From contig JBKPMF010000276.1 of assembly GCA_046732015.1 (NCBI GenBank), positions 1 through 14,990 of the forward strand: 14,990 bases of DNA, given 5' to 3'. The position numbers were made by a program, and so were the translations under genes. A model generated the notes under the pieces. That model was not told the DNA's origin, ran no database searches, and was given only the letters and a program-made list of their open reading frames with translations. This stretch comes from JAOUEA01 sp046732015 (GTDB lineage: Bacteria; Actinomycetota; UBA4738; HRBIN12). Position 1 is the stretch's first letter; every line of letters begins with the position of its first letter. This document shows, piece by piece, positions 13,344 to 14,990 of the stretch.

Positions 13344-14399
13344 CTATTCGCCGGGTGCGACGATGATAGGGTCCTCGAGCGGGAAATGACACGCCGCCAG
13401 CTGGCCGGTGTTCTGCCGCTCCAGCACGGGGTCATCTTCCTTGCACTTCGGGAACTGCGCCTTCGGGCACCTCGGATGGAACCGGCATCCCGACGGAGGG
13501 TCGATCGGTGATGGCACGTCGCCTTCCAGGATGATCCGCTGCTTGGCCTTCGCCTGCCGAGGGTCGGCCACCGGCACCGCCGAGAGCAGGGCTCCCGTGT
13601 AGGGATGCTTCGGCGTCCTGTACAAGGCGTCGCCTTCGGCGACCTCCACGATCCTGCCCAGGTACATCACGGCCACGCGGTCCGACACGTGCTTGACCAC
13701 CGACAGGTCGTGCGCGATGAACAGGTACGTCAGGTTGAACTCGGTCTGGAGGTCGTCGAGCAGGTTGAGGATCTGGGCCTGGATCGAGACGTCCAGGGCA
13801 GAGACGGGTTCGTCGCAGACGATCAGTTTCGGCCTCAGCGCCAGCGCGCGTGCCACCCCGATCCGTTGGCGCTGCCCGCCGGAGAACTCGTGCGGGTAGC
13901 GGTTGTAGTGCTCGGGGTTCAGCCCCACGAGCTCCATGAGCTGCTGGACCTCGCTCTTGACCTTGTCTCCGGGCACCGTCTTGTGCAGGCGGTAGGGCGC
14001 GCCGATGATCGTGCCGACCGTCTTGCGCGGGTTCAGCGACGCGTAGGGGTCCTGGAAGATCATCTGCATGTCGCGCCGGAGGTCGCGGAGGTCCCCGCCC
14101 TGCAGCTTCGTGATGTCGCGGCCTTCGAACTCGATCGTGCCCTCGGTGGCTTCGAACAGACGCATCACGACGCGGGCCAGCGTGGATTTCCCGCACCCGG
14201 TCTCCCCCACCAGTCCGAACGTCTCGCCGGGATAGACCTCGAGGTCGACGCCGTCGACCGCGTGGACGTCACCGACGTGGCGTTGGAACAGGATGCCCTG
14301 GGTGATCGGGAAGTACTTCTTGAGGCCCGTGACCTTGATCAGTGGGACCTGGCCGTCCGGACGCGCCGGGCGCGGTGCCTCGGTGACCTCGACGCTCAT
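13344..14399 (-). CDS. Oligopeptide/dipeptide ABC transporter ATP-binding protein (OppF/DppF type)
   Basis: A 351-residue ABC ATPase that drives peptide uptake with a partner ATPase. It has Walker A GETGCGKS (65-72), a Q-loop Gln116, signature SGGQ (173-176), Walker B LIVCDEP (192-198) and H-loop His230. The C-terminal oligopeptide-transporter extension contains cysteines 305, 311, 319 and 337 in GCRFHPRCPKAQFPKC, the motif usual for this group. Its ATG overlaps the stop codon of the upstream ATPase gene (ATGA at 14396-14399), so the two are translationally coupled. Peptides are the family substrate; the exact cargo (oligopeptide, dipeptide or nickel) cannot be told. secG lies 18 bases downstream. 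Confidence 0.93.
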   Translation of the reverse strand: MSVEVTEAPRPARPDGQVPLIKVTGLKKYFPITQGILFQRHVGDVHAVDGVDLEVYPGETFGLVGETGCGKSTLARVVMRLFEATEGTIEFEGRDITKLQGGDLRDLRRDMQMIFQDPYASLNPRKTVGTIIGAPYRLHKTVPGDKVKSEVQQLMELVGLNPEHYNRYPHEFSGGQRQRIGVARALALRPKLIVCDEPVSALDVSIQAQILNLLDDLQTEFNLTYLFIAHDLSVVKHVSDRVAVMYLGRIVEVAEGDALYRTPKHPYTGALLSAVPVADPRQAKAKQRIILEGDVPSPIDPPSGCRFHPRCPKAQFPKCKEDDPVLERQNTGQLAACHFPLEDPIIVAPGE

Positions 14400-14990
14400 C
14401 GGTGGACGAGCACCTCCTCGCGCACGATCCGTTCCTTGTCCGCCAGCGACAGGTGACAGGCCGCCGCGTGGTGCCCGTCGGACGGGATCAGCGCCGGAAC
14501 CTCCTTATCGCAGGGTTCGAACCGGTACGGGCATCGGGGGTGGAACGCGCACCCCGGTGGCACGTTGATCAACGAGGGCGGCAACCCCTGGATCGGCACC
14601 AAGCGATCGAGCTCGTCATCGAGCCGCGGGATGGAGCTCAGCAGACCCCAGGTATAGGGGTGGTGCGGGTTGTAATAGATGTCGTCGGTGTTGCCGAACT
14701 CGACCGCCTTGCCGGCGTACATCACCTGGATGTTGTCGCAGTGCTCGGCGACGACCCCGTGGTCGTGGGTGATGATGATGACCGCGGCGTTGAACTCGTC
14801 CTTCAGCCGGTCGATCAGGTCGAGGATCTGCGCCTGCACCGTCACGTCGAGCGCGGTGGTGGGTTCGTCCGCGATGAGCAGGTCTGGGTTCAGCGCCAGC
14901 GCCATCGCGATCATGGCCCGCTGCCGCATCCCGCCGGAGAACTCGTGGGGATACTGGTCCGCCCGATCCTTCGGGTGCGGGATGTTCACC
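14396..14990 (-). CDS. Oligopeptide/dipeptide ABC transporter ATP-binding protein (OppD/DppD type), C-terminal part (cut by window edge)
   Basis: The visible 198 codons are the C-terminal part of an ABC ATPase; the Walker A half is outside the window. It shows signature FSGGMRQRAMIAMALAL, Walker B LLIADEPTTALDV, H-loop THDHG and the C-terminal cysteine motif GCAFHPRCPYRFEPC. It is the partner of the 13344-14399 ATPase; such transporters use two different ATPases. The permease and binding-protein genes presumably lie further upstream. No start codon is visible inside the window. Confidence 0.93.
   Translation of the reverse strand, partial: VNIPHPKDRADQYPHEFSGGMRQRAMIAMALALNPDLLIADEPTTALDVTVQAQILDLIDRLKDEFNAAVIIITHDHGVVAEHCDNIQVMYAGKAVEFGNTDDIYYNPHHPYTWGLLSSIPRLDDELDRLVPIQGLPPSLINVPPGCAFHPRCPYRFEPCDKEVPALIPSDGHHAAACHLSLADKERIVREEVLVHR

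Overview
The window is GC-rich, densely packed bacterial DNA that looks like Actinomycetota (actinobacteria). This rests on the strong G/C bias, frequent GTG starts, purine-rich ribosome binding sites, a TrmI-type tRNA methyltransferase, and an actinobacterial-style winged-helix protein. The class cannot be fixed from sequence alone. The long antisense reading frames are by-products of the base composition. No stretch longer than 300 bases lacks a gene. I see no insertion sequence, CRISPR array or prophage.

Layout, left to right. (1) Positions 1-1328, minus: the 5' end of trmI, preceded by a secreted, probably lipid-anchored HtrA-like protease with a PDZ domain. (2) Positions 1494-5426, minus: a catabolic block. 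A Rieske oxygenase (4118-5311) is followed by two paralogous GcvT/DmdA-like folate-dependent methyltransferases (2849-4006 and 1494-2669). Each methyltransferase gene is followed by a strong hairpin. Two kinds of palindrome sit upstream of these genes, suggesting shared control. (3) Positions 5458-7526, minus: a small secreted protein and a YtcJ-like amidohydrolase. (4) Positions 7606-9266, minus: an ABC-F ATPase, preceded by a 22-codon proline-rich leader ORF whose stop codon overlaps the ABC-F start. (5) Positions 9405-11914, plus: a GT-C-like membrane glycosyltransferase and an overlapping winged-helix protein. (6) Positions 11919-12773, minus: a secreted metallophosphoesterase, convergent with the preceding pair. 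(7) Positions 12975-14990, minus: the end of an oligopeptide ABC transporter operon (two ATPases), then secG, then tRNA-Leu(GAG).

The most interesting parts are block 2 and the ABC-F leader. The Rieske enzyme has glutamate where most relatives have the bridging aspartate, as in oxygenases for quaternary ammonium compounds. Together with two DmdA-like proteins it suggests stepwise demethylation of a methylated osmolyte (betaine, carnitine or a sulfonium compound), with methyl groups passed to tetrahydrofolate. The substrate is inferred. No reductase partner and no regulator gene lies in the window. The leader ORF upstream of the ABC-F gene has an ideal ribosome binding site and is built for translational coupling, a plausible ribosome-sensing control element.
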